In this document: piece by piece, positions 54,912-63,074 of the stretch
How positions within the stretch are numbered: position 1 is the stretch's first letter
How the letters are laid out: each line of letters starts with the position of its first letter
Assembly: GCA_009840735.1 (NCBI GenBank)
Contig: VXNF01000014.1
Location: forward strand, 1 to 64,000
DNA: 64,000 nucleotides
Source: Acidimicrobiia bacterium
Lineage (GTDB): Bacteria; Actinomycetota; Acidimicrobiia; Acidimicrobiales; CATQHL01
Direction: 5' to 3'
Position numbers and translations under genes: made by a program
Notes under the pieces: model-generated
Told to the model about the DNA's origin: nothing
The model's database searches: none
Seen by the model: the letters and a program-made list of their open reading frames with translations, nothing else

Positions 54912-55916
54912 TCAACCCGCTGCTCCGACGCTGTCCGGCGCCGCCACGTCCAGCAGGATCTTGCCGAAGTTGGCGTTGGATTGCATGTGGGCGTGCGCTT
55001 CGGCTACCTGCTCGATGCGGTAGCGCCGGTCGATCACCGCCCGGAGCCGCCCCGCCTCGAACAGCGGCAGAACCTCGGCGGCGAAACGTCGGCTGAGGGC
55101 GATCTTCTCCTCCAGCGGGCGCGACCGCAGCACGGTTCCCACAAGGCGGGCGCGCTTGACCATGAGCCGTCCCAGCGGGAGCGTGGCCTCGCCGCCGCCG
55201 AGCAGCCCCACCTGCACGATCGAGCCGCGTTCTGCCAGAGCCGCAAGGTTGCGAGCCAGGTAGTCGCCGCCTACGACGTCCAGAACGACATCGGCGCCGC
55301 GCCCGGCGGTCAGGTCGCGGGTCGCCTCGACGAAGTCCTCGCTCCGGTAGTCCACCGCCAAGTCGGCGCCCAGCTCGCGACATCCCGCCAGCTTCGCGGC
55401 TGAGGCGGTCACCGCCACCGTCGCCCCCAGCGCCTTGGCGAGCTGGATCGCGGCGGTCCCCACGCCCGAGCCGCCGCCGTGGACCAGCGCGGTGCGGCCC
55501 GAGGTCAGCCCGCCTTGGCAGACCAGCGCATCCCAGGCTGTGATCCACGCCTCGGGGATGGCTGCGGCGTCGCTCAGCGCCACGCTCGCAGGGGGGCGAA
55601 GTGCCATCCGCTCGTGGACGACGAGCTGCTCGGCGTAGGCGCCGCCGTCGGTGAGGCCCATGACCTCCTCGCCCGCAGCGATGCGCCGGACTCGCTCGCC
55701 GACCGCGCGGACCCGCCCGGCGAACTCCAGCCCCAGAATCTCCACGGCGGCCTCGGTGCCCGGATAGCGGCCCGTTCGCTGCAGCAGGTCGGCTCGGTTG
55801 AGTGCCGTCGCCACGACGTCCACGAGCAGCTCGTCGGGCCCCGGCGCAGGCGGCTCGACCTCTCCGAGCCGCAGCACCTCGGGACCGCCGTAGCCGGACA
55901 GAACGACGGCGCGCAC
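54912..55916 (-). CDS. NAD(P)H:quinone oxidoreductase (zinc-type/QOR MDR family)
   Basis: MRAVVLSGYGGPEVLRLGEVEPPAPGPDELLVDVVATALNRADLLQRTGRYPG...ALVHGGGSGVGTAAIQLAKALGATVAVT. Confidence 0.93.
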   Translation of the reverse strand: MRAVVLSGYGGPEVLRLGEVEPPAPGPDELLVDVVATALNRADLLQRTGRYPGTEAAVEILGLEFAGRVRAVGERVRRIAAGEEVMGLTDGGAYAEQLVVHERMALRPPASVALSDAAAIPEAWITAWDALVCQGGLTSGRTALVHGGGSGVGTAAIQLAKALGATVAVTASAAKLAGCRELGADLAVDYRSEDFVEATRDLTAGRGADVVLDVVGGDYLARNLAALAERGSIVQVGLLGGGEATLPLGRLMVKRARLVGTVLRSRPLEEKIALSRRFAAEVLPLFEAGRLRAVIDRRYRIEQVAEAHAHMQSNANFGKILLDVAAPDSVGAAG

Positions 55917-56756
55917 TTAGGCGAGCCTACCGCTGCCGGGGGCCTCGGAGCCTTCGGGGCGCGCCTGGGGGTCACCGGAGGCGCGGAGCGCGTCGCGAAT
56001 CATGCGCAGGGCGATCATCACGAGCAGCCCGGCGAACAGCGCCGAGGAGAGCCCCGACGGAATCGCTCCCGCCAGCATCCCGCCGCCGAAGGCTGCCAGC
56101 ATGCCCATCGCCCCGACCACTGCGGCGCCCCGCAGGTCCACGTTCTCGTTGCGCAGGTTGCGCAGCGTCCCCACGACGGCCGTCGGGAGCACCACCAGCA
56201 GGGAGGTTCCTTTCGCCGTGACGTCGCCCACGTCGAAGAGCAGCACCAGCGCCGGGACCACTATCACCCCTCCCCCGACCCCCATCAGACCAGCCACGAG
56301 GCCCACCAGCACGCCGCATCCCACGAGACCGAACGCGGCGCCCACCGTCAGGGCCATGGCGCCGACGCCGCCGGTCTCCCCGGCCAGCATGCGCCCGGCG
56401 GTGACCGCCAGCAGCACGACGAAGGCCACCTGCAGGCTCCGCAGGCGCACCCGGTGCAGCAGGTCCACACCGGCGAGGACGCCGAGACCCGATCCGGCGA
56501 AGATCAGCGATGCGGCGACGACGTCCACCGCCTGCTGCAGCGCGTAGGCGACGAGTCCGGCGGCGGCGAACAGGGCCGACGCGGCGAGTGAGGTGCCGTG
56601 CGCCACCCGCTGGCCATAGCCCCCCAGCAGCATCAGACCGGGGGCGATGAAGATTCCCCCGCCCACGCCGAACAGCCCGGCGATGAACCCGGCGGCCACG
56701 CCGACGCCGCGGAGCAGCCACCGCGGGCGGGCTCGCTCGCCGGCGGCCGCCGTCAC
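55917..56756 (-). CDS. Sulfite exporter TauE/SafE family protein
   Basis: GVGVAAGFIAGLFGVGGGIFIAPGLMLLGG...VGLVAGLMGVGGGVIVVPALVLLFDV: two TauE repeats. Confidence 0.93.
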   Translation of the reverse strand: MTAAAGERARPRWLLRGVGVAAGFIAGLFGVGGGIFIAPGLMLLGGYGQRVAHGTSLAASALFAAAGLVAYALQQAVDVVAASLIFAGSGLGVLAGVDLLHRVRLRSLQVAFVVLLAVTAGRMLAGETGGVGAMALTVGAAFGLVGCGVLVGLVAGLMGVGGGVIVVPALVLLFDVGDVTAKGTSLLVVLPTAVVGTLRNLRNENVDLRGAAVVGAMGMLAAFGGGMLAGAIPSGLSSALFAGLLVMIALRMIRDALRASGDPQARPEGSEAPGSGRLA

Positions 56757-57670
56757 GCCGGCGGTCTGGCGTCGGCCGCCAGATCCGTCTCCTTCGGCCG
56801 CTGCTGTCGCGGCCCGCCCGCGTACTCGAATCCGAAGCGGCCCTTGATGCAGAGATGGCCTTCGGTCACCTCGTGGTCCTCCGGCGAGGTGACCCGAAAG
56901 ATCACCTCGTCCTGGGTGTGCAGCTCGAGGTTGCAGCCGACGCCGCAGTAGGGGCAGACCGTGGTGGTCACCGACTGGGCCTCGGGGTCAAACCGGCCCG
57001 AGGCCCGCAAGTCGAACTCCCGGGTGAAGATGAGCGCGCCCGTGGGGCAGACTCCGATGCAGTTGCCGCAGTACACGCACGCCGAGTCCGGCAGCGCCAC
57101 GTCGTACTCGGTGGAGATCCGGGCGTCGAACCCCCGTCCCGCCACGGCGATGGCGAAGGTGTGCTGCGCCTCGGTGCCGCAGGCGTCAACGCACTTGTAG
57201 CAGAGCACGCAGCGGTCGTAGTCCCGGACGTACAGCTCGTCGTGGCGCCGCACCGGCTCGGACAGCCGAGCCCGCTGGGGTCCGTGACGTTCAGGGTCGA
57301 CGCCGTACTCCTCGAGCCAGCGCAGAATGTCCGCCTCGGCGCGGGACAGGTCCACCGAGGAGGCGAGCAGCTCCAGGACCATCCGGCGAGACGCCTGCAC
57401 CCGTTCGCCGCCGGTGCGGATCTCCATGCCCTCGGCCACCCGGCGGGAGCAGGCGGGAACCAAGGTGCGCGAGCCCTCGAGTTCCACGACGCAGACCCGG
57501 CAGGCGTTGACCGGGGTGATCGTCGGCGCCCAGCAGATCGTCGGCACCTCGACGCCTGCGCCGCGGCAGACCTCCAGGATGGTGCTGCCCTCGGCCGCCG
57601 ACCGCTCGACGCCGTCGAGGCGCACCGCCACCTTGCGGCGCGGGATCGCCACGGGCACCGGGCTGCTCAC
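56753..57670 (-). CDS. Iron-sulfur protein resembling the N-terminal part of NAD-dependent formate dehydrogenase alpha subunit / HoxU (lacks the molybdopterin catalytic domain)
   Basis: [2Fe-2S]: CWAPTITPVNACRVCVVEL...VPAC; two [4Fe-4S]: CVLCYKCVDAC and CVYCGNCIGVCP; molybdopterin-type Fe4S4: CPYCGVGC...GHLCIKGRFGFEY, then stop ~22 aa later. Confidence 0.88.
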   Translation of the reverse strand: MSSPVPVAIPRRKVAVRLDGVERSAAEGSTILEVCRGAGVEVPTICWAPTITPVNACRVCVVELEGSRTLVPACSRRVAEGMEIRTGGERVQASRRMVLELLASSVDLSRAEADILRWLEEYGVDPERHGPQRARLSEPVRRHDELYVRDYDRCVLCYKCVDACGTEAQHTFAIAVAGRGFDARISTEYDVALPDSACVYCGNCIGVCPTGALIFTREFDLRASGRFDPEAQSVTTTVCPYCGVGCNLELHTQDEVIFRVTSPEDHEVTEGHLCIKGRFGFEYAGGPRQQRPKETDLAADARPPA

Positions 57671-59436
57671 GGCGAGGCGCCTGCGACGCTGCTGCGGCCA
57701 TCGGCGGCCCCTGCGGCGCCGCCGATGAGGCCCAAGCGCAGAGCCGAGCCGACCGCCGAAGCCGCCGTGTGGCCCAGCCCGCAGATGGAGGCGTCGCCCA
57801 TGACTGCGGCGAGGTCCTTCAGCAGGTCGCCGTCGCCAGCCAGCGCCGAGCCCGAGCGCAGGCGCGCGATCGTCTCGTTCTGGCGCACGGTGCCCACCCG
57901 GCACGGCACGCACTGCCCGCAGGACTCGTCGCGGAAGAAGGCGGTGATCCGCTCCACGATGTCGCCCATGTCTGTCGCCGCGCCGAACACGGTCACCGCG
58001 CCGGAGCCCAGCGTGAGGCCCGCCGCCCCGACACCCTCGAAGGTCAGCGCCACCTCGCCTGCATCCTGGGGCACGAAGCTGCCGGCGGCGCCGCCGAGCA
58101 GCACGGCGCCGGCGTCCCGCGGCGACCCGGCCAGCTCCAACAAGTCACTGAGGCGGGTCCCGAACGGCACCTCGTAGACGCCGGGGAGGGCCACGTCGCC
58201 GGCCACGGAGAACAGCTTGGTGCCGGGGCTATCCGCGGTGCCCACAGCGGAGAAGGCACCCGCGCCCTCGGTCAGGATCACCGGCACGTTGTGGAGCGTC
58301 TCGACGTTGTTGACCACGGTGGGCCGGCCGAACAGCCCTGCCTCGGTCGGGAACGGCGGCTTGGAGCGGGGCTCGCCGCGGTAGCCCTCCAGCGAATTGA
58401 ACAGCGCCGTCTCCTCGCCGCAGATGTAGGCGCCGGCACCCCGCCGAACCTCGATGTCGAAGGCCAGGCCGCTGCTGGCCACGTCGACGCCCAACAGCCC
58501 GTGCCGGCGGGCCTGCTCGACGGCGGCGATGACGCGCTGCTCGGCGGTCGGGTACTCCCCCCTGATGTAGACGTAGCCCTGCGTGGCACCGACGGTAACC
58601 CCGGCGATCGTCATGGACTCGACGAGGGCGAAGGGGTCGCCTTCCAGCAGCACCCGGTCCTTGAAGGTTCCCGGCTCGGACTCGTCCGCGTTGCACACCA
58701 CGTAGCGGTCCCGGCGCGCCGAGGAGGCCACGGCCCGCCACTTCACCCCGGTCGGGAAGGCGGCGCCGCCCCGGCCCCGCAGCCCCGAGTCGGCGATCTC
58801 GCGCAGCACCGACTCGGGCCCCATCGCCAGCGCTGCCCGCAGCGCCCGGTAACCGCCGTGCGCCCGGTACTCCTCGAGACTCGCGGGGTCTGCGGTGCCG
58901 ATCCGCCCGGTCAGCCAGGCGGGCCCCACAGCGACCACACGAGCCGGCGCCGCCTCGGTTCCCGCGGCGGTCCAGCGCGCCGCGTCGGCGCCGGCGCGCT
59001 GCACGAACGCCGCCGGCGCCCGGTCGCACTGTCCGAGGCACGGGCTCGTGTGAACGCCGACCGACTCGCCGCTCTGCCAGCCGTCGTGCCCGTCGGGTTC
59101 GCGGTAGTCGGGATGGAGGCGGCAGACGATGTCGTCACAGACGTGAACGACGGTGCGCGGACCTTCGGTGGTCCGCAGCAGCGCATAGAACGTGGCGACT
59201 CCGAAGGCCTCGGCGCGGGGCACGTCGAGGCGGGCGCACAGCTCCGCCAGCGCCTCCGGGCTAATCCAGCCGACCCGGTCCTGCAGGGCGTGCAGCGCCG
59301 GCAGCAGCAGGTGGCGGCGGTCCGGCCCGCGCCGGATCACCCGAGCCTCAACGGCCTGCACCCGGCGACCAACAACCGCCTCCAGCGCCTCCGCTTCCGC
59401 CGGCGTCGGAGCGGCGGCCGGCGGTCGAGACTCCAT
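57667..59436 (-). CDS. NuoE-NuoF fusion (diaphorase subunit, FdsB/HoxF-like)
   Basis: N-terminal NuoE-like (FGVATFYALL...CDDIVC...SPCLGQCDRAP), then NuoF-like SGLRGRGGAAFPTGVKW, YVVCNADESEPGTFKDR, GAGAYICGEETALFNSLEG, ESCGQCVPCRVGT (DESCGQCVPCRVG). Confidence 0.93.
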   Translation of the reverse strand: MESRPPAAAPTPAEAEALEAVVGRRVQAVEARVIRRGPDRRHLLLPALHALQDRVGWISPEALAELCARLDVPRAEAFGVATFYALLRTTEGPRTVVHVCDDIVCRLHPDYREPDGHDGWQSGESVGVHTSPCLGQCDRAPAAFVQRAGADAARWTAAGTEAAPARVVAVGPAWLTGRIGTADPASLEEYRAHGGYRALRAALAMGPESVLREIADSGLRGRGGAAFPTGVKWRAVASSARRDRYVVCNADESEPGTFKDRVLLEGDPFALVESMTIAGVTVGATQGYVYIRGEYPTAEQRVIAAVEQARRHGLLGVDVASSGLAFDIEVRRGAGAYICGEETALFNSLEGYRGEPRSKPPFPTEAGLFGRPTVVNNVETLHNVPVILTEGAGAFSAVGTADSPGTKLFSVAGDVALPGVYEVPFGTRLSDLLELAGSPRDAGAVLLGGAAGSFVPQDAGEVALTFEGVGAAGLTLGSGAVTVFGAATDMGDIVERITAFFRDESCGQCVPCRVGTVRQNETIARLRSGSALAGDGDLLKDLAAVMGDASICGLGHTAASAVGSALRLGLIGGAAGAADGRSSVAGASP

Positions 59437-59579
59437 CCTGCCAGCCTAGGAGCGCGCCTCAGCGTCGCAGAGTCAGCCCGTCACACCCGCACCGGACCGC
59501 GCTCAGGCGGCCGAACGGCCACGCAGCAGCTCGGCTAGGCGCGGCGGGCTCAAGTTGGTATGCGTGATGGCCACCCCAG

Positions 59580-60749
59580 CTACCCGACCTGCGTCGGCCA
59601 GTGGCGCTTGTAGCGCGTCACGAGCCAGCGGTTGAACTGCGCCAGGGTCTCCTCCTGCCAGGAGTACCGCCCGCGCGGCGCGAACACCGAGTTCAGGCCC
59701 TGCTGCACCATGCGGTCGGCATAGACGTCCTGCACATTGAAGTTGTCGACGCCCTGTTCGGCCTGCTCGAACAGGTACTCGAACATCGGGTCCGCTAGCG
59801 CCGAGGCCTCGAAGCAGTAGCCGATGTGGATGGTGATCTCTCCGGGCCCGTCGGGGCTGATGATGAAGTAGGCGACCTCATCGGGCACGATCGCCAAGGA
59901 CAGCGTCGGCGGGATCAGCACGAACGACCCGCGGCGGCGCTGCGCCTCGGTGAGGTTGGCGAAGACAGGCAGCAGACACTTCTTCGTCGGATTGAAGGAG
60001 CCGTCGATGTCGGTGAAGTGCTGGATGCGCCCGATGGCGCCGTCGTCGGGATCCCACGGCAGATAGTCGTTCAGGTGGCTGGGGGCGAAGGTCTGGAGCG
60101 GGCCGTGCAGCCGGCTGGCGTGGTAGGGGTCGTTGAAGTTCTCCATCATGACCTTCCAGTTCCACGGCAGGTCCGGCAGGGTCTTGCCCTCGCGGGTCAC
60201 CGTGTTCGGCAGGCCGAAGTTCTCCAGGATGTCGTCGATCTTCGCCAGGGTGGGTCCCAGCGGCTGCGCCTCGGAGTCGAAGTTGCAGAACACGAACCCC
60301 TGCCACAGTTCGGTGCGCAGCCGCGGCAGGCCATGGTCGGCCCGCTCGAAGCCGACGGCGCGCTCCATCGCCGGCGCGCCCAGCAACGCCCCGTCGAGCC
60401 CGTACGCCCAGTGGTGGTAGGGGCAAGTGAAGCGGCGCGTGTTGCCCGAACCTTCGGCCAGCACCATGCCGCGGTGCTGGCAGACCGCGGAGATGACCCC
60501 GATCTCACCGTCGCTGTCGCGCAGCAGGATCAGCGGCTCCCCCGCGAGCGTGATGCAGCGGAAATCCCCGGGCTCGGGAACCTGATCGGCTCGCCCCACG
60601 CAGAGCCACTCGCGTTGGAAGAGTGCCCGCCGCTCAAACTCGTAGAACTCCCCGGACGTGTATATGACCGGCGGCAGCAGGCACGACTCGTTCACCGAAC
60701 CCACCGACGAGGCGAAGGACTCGCGCAGTTCATCGCTCAGGACAGTCAT
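59580..60749 (-). CDS. Rieske non-heme iron aromatic ring-hydroxylating oxygenase, alpha subunit
   Basis: Rieske motif CQHRGMVLAEGSGNTRRFTCPYHHWAY (CxH-x17-CxxH); catalytic-domain start NWKVMMENFNDPYHASRLH; SD GGGAGG before ATG. Confidence 0.93.
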   Translation of the reverse strand: MTVLSDELRESFASSVGSVNESCLLPPVIYTSGEFYEFERRALFQREWLCVGRADQVPEPGDFRCITLAGEPLILLRDSDGEIGVISAVCQHRGMVLAEGSGNTRRFTCPYHHWAYGLDGALLGAPAMERAVGFERADHGLPRLRTELWQGFVFCNFDSEAQPLGPTLAKIDDILENFGLPNTVTREGKTLPDLPWNWKVMMENFNDPYHASRLHGPLQTFAPSHLNDYLPWDPDDGAIGRIQHFTDIDGSFNPTKKCLLPVFANLTEAQRRRGSFVLIPPTLSLAIVPDEVAYFIISPDGPGEITIHIGYCFEASALADPMFEYLFEQAEQGVDNFNVQDVYADRMVQQGLNSVFAPRGRYSWQEETLAQFNRWLVTRYKRHWPTQVG

Positions 60750-61070
60750 CTCGTGCCTCCCTTCGGGCGATGCGACCCGGCGCCTGGGGCACTGCCGCCC
60801 CCTGGATTTCCGCGCAGGCTCACGAGCGCGCAGGCAAAACATATTCTCGCCGCCGGTGGCCCGCACCGTCAGCCGCCCCGCCCGCGCCCGACAGAGAACA
60901 CCCGCCCCCGCCGCTAGGGCTAACGTGGTCCGGCGCGGCGGAACGTGGCCGCGGCGGAAGAGGCCCGAACAAGCAGTCCCGCCAGATTCCGCTACCCTTT
61001 GGCCAGCGGGAGACGTCCTGACCGAGACCGCCGCAGCGAGCGACGAGAGATCGGACAGTTAGGAGCAAAG

Positions 61071-61412
61071 ATGATGGAAGTGACTTCCGAGCGGCGAGGC
61101 TCGACGGTGATCATCAGCACCGCCGGCCGGGTCGACGGATCGAATGCCAGCGATTTCCAGGACGCCCTAGAGGCCAACATCGGCGCCGAGGACAGCGCCG
61201 TCATCCTGAACCTCGCCGAGTTGGACTACATCAGCAGCGCCGGGCTGCGCATCATCCTGCTAAGCGCCAAGAACCTCCGCCAGCGCGAGGTGGGGTTCTC
61301 CATCTGCTCGCTGTCCTCGTCAGTACACGAGCTCTTCATCATCAGCGGCTTCGACCAGATCATCGCCATCCACAGTTCGCCCGAGACCGCTCTGGCCGCC
61401 CAGGAGAGCTGA
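61071..61412 (+). CDS. STAS-domain anti-sigma factor antagonist
   Basis: MMEVTSERRGSTVIISTAGRVDGSNASDFQDAL...AVILNLAELDYISSAGLRIILLSAKNLR; SD AGGAG. Confidence 0.93.
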   Translation: MMEVTSERRGSTVIISTAGRVDGSNASDFQDALEANIGAEDSAVILNLAELDYISSAGLRIILLSAKNLRQREVGFSICSLSSSVHELFIISGFDQIIAIHSSPETALAAQES

Positions 61413-61482
61413 GGGGCCAACGCCCGGCGCCCGCCCAGCAGGGACCGGCCCCGAGCCGCCCCGCCGGGGAGATCGGAGAGCG

Positions 61483-62652
61483 ATGGCTGAAGCGACATAC
61501 AAGATCCTCGTCGTGGACGACGAGGTCGACCTCGAGCCGCTCATGCTGCAGCGGATGCGGCGCGACATCCGCTCGGGCCGCTACTGCTTCGTCTTCGCTC
61601 ACAACGGCGTCGAGGCCCTCGAGAAGCTGAGCGAGGACGAGGGCATCGACATGGTGCTCTCGGACATCAACATGCCGCAGATGGACGGGCTCACCCTCCT
61701 CGAGCAGATCCCCACCGTCGACCCCAACATCAAGTCGGTGATCGTCTCGGCCTACGGGGACATGAAGAACATCCGCACGGCCATGAACCGCGGGGCCTTC
61801 GACTTCGTCACCAAGCCTCTGGACTTCGCCGACCTGCGCATCACCATCGAGCGCACGCTGGCGCACCTCACCGAGTGGCGCGCCGCCTTGGCGTCGCGCG
61901 ACCAGCTGGTGTCGCTGCAAAGGGAACTCGACGTCGCCAGCAAGATGCAGAAGTCGATCCTCCCCACGCGGTTCCCGAGCAAGGGCGACTACGAAGTCTT
62001 CGCCCACATGGAACCGGCCCGAAACGTCGGGGGCGACTTCTACGACGTGGTCAACCTCGAGAACGACCGCATCGGACTGTGCATCGCCGACGTGTCCGAC
62101 AAGGGGGTGCCCGCGGCGCTGTTCATGATGTCCAGCCGCACCCTGCTGAAGGGCGCCTCCATCGGCTGCGAGAACCCCGGCGACGTGCTGCGGGAAGTCA
62201 ACGACCTGCTGCGCGAGACGAACGACTCCGAGATGTTCGTCACCCTGCTGTACGGGATCTTCGACCCCGCCACGGGGGACTTCACCTACGCCAACGGCGG
62301 GCACAACGAGCCGCTGCTGGTGCGGCCCGACGGAACCTCGTCGTTGCTGCCTCGCACCGGCGGGATCATCCTCGGGGTGGTGCCGGGCGTCGAGTTCGCC
62401 CACAACACCGTCAACATCGGCCCCGGCGAGACCCTGTTCCTCTACACCGACGGGGTCAGCGAGGCCATGAACGTCGAGGCGGAGGAGTTCGGCATGGACC
62501 GGCTCGCGGCGATCTTCGCCGAGAACCCGCCGCGCGACGCGGAAGCCACGACGATGGGCGTCTTCAAGGCGGTTCACGCCTTCGCCGGCGAGACCCCCCA
62601 GTCCGACGACATCACCTGCCTGACGCTGCACCGAAAAGAGCCGGGGAGTTGA
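61483..62652 (+). CDS. Response regulator with SpoIIE/RsbU-type PP2C phosphatase output domain
   Basis: Receiver ILVVDDEVDLEPLM...DMVLSDINMPQMDG...VSAYGD...VTKPLDF; PP2C LPTRFPSKGDYEVFAHMEPARNVGGDFYDVVNLENDRIGLCIADVSDKGVPAALFM...YANGGHNEPLLV...LFLYTDGVSEAMN. Confidence 0.95.
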   Translation: MAEATYKILVVDDEVDLEPLMLQRMRRDIRSGRYCFVFAHNGVEALEKLSEDEGIDMVLSDINMPQMDGLTLLEQIPTVDPNIKSVIVSAYGDMKNIRTAMNRGAFDFVTKPLDFADLRITIERTLAHLTEWRAALASRDQLVSLQRELDVASKMQKSILPTRFPSKGDYEVFAHMEPARNVGGDFYDVVNLENDRIGLCIADVSDKGVPAALFMMSSRTLLKGASIGCENPGDVLREVNDLLRETNDSEMFVTLLYGIFDPATGDFTYANGGHNEPLLVRPDGTSSLLPRTGGIILGVVPGVEFAHNTVNIGPGETLFLYTDGVSEAMNVEAEEFGMDRLAAIFAENPPRDAEATTMGVFKAVHAFAGETPQSDDITCLTLHRKEPGS

Positions 62653-63074
62653 GCGCGCAATTCCGGCTGGAGGTCGGCGCCACCCAGAACGAGTCCGTCG
62701 ATGACGCCCTCCGGCGAATCGAAGCTTCACTGGATGAGTTCAGCAGCCTCGAGCACTGCCCCGCCGACCTCGCCTTCAAGCTGCACCTCATCATCGAGGA
62801 GCTGGCGCTGAACGCCATGACCTACGGCGGCGCGGAGAGCGTGCAGATCACGATAACGGCCGAGGCCGAGGCGGTCACCGTGGAGATCTCCGACGACGGC
62901 GACGCCTTCGACCCGCTGAACGACGCCCCCGAACCCGACCTCGACGCGGCCCTCGAGGACCGGGCTGTCGGCGGGCTGGGGATCCATCTGGTTCGCACGC
63001 TGACCGACGACCTGAGCTACCGCTGGGATGGGGAGCGGAACTACCTAACGCTGGTCACGCGGCAGGCGGAATGA
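62649..63074 (+). CDS. Anti-sigma regulatory factor-type HATPase (RsbW-like)
   Basis: CPADLAFKLHLIIEELALNAMTYGGAESVQITITAEAEAVTVEISDDGDAFDPL...VGGLGIHLVRTLTDDLSYRWDGERNYLTLVT; TTG start overlapping the upstream TGA. Confidence 0.9.
   Translation: MSAQFRLEVGATQNESVDDALRRIEASLDEFSSLEHCPADLAFKLHLIIEELALNAMTYGGAESVQITITAEAEAVTVEISDDGDAFDPLNDAPEPDLDAALEDRAVGGLGIHLVRTLTDDLSYRWDGERNYLTLVTRQAE

Noticed and set aside
57769-59538. 589-aa plus-strand ORF
   Set aside because: Antisense to the NuoEF fusion; low-complexity translation.
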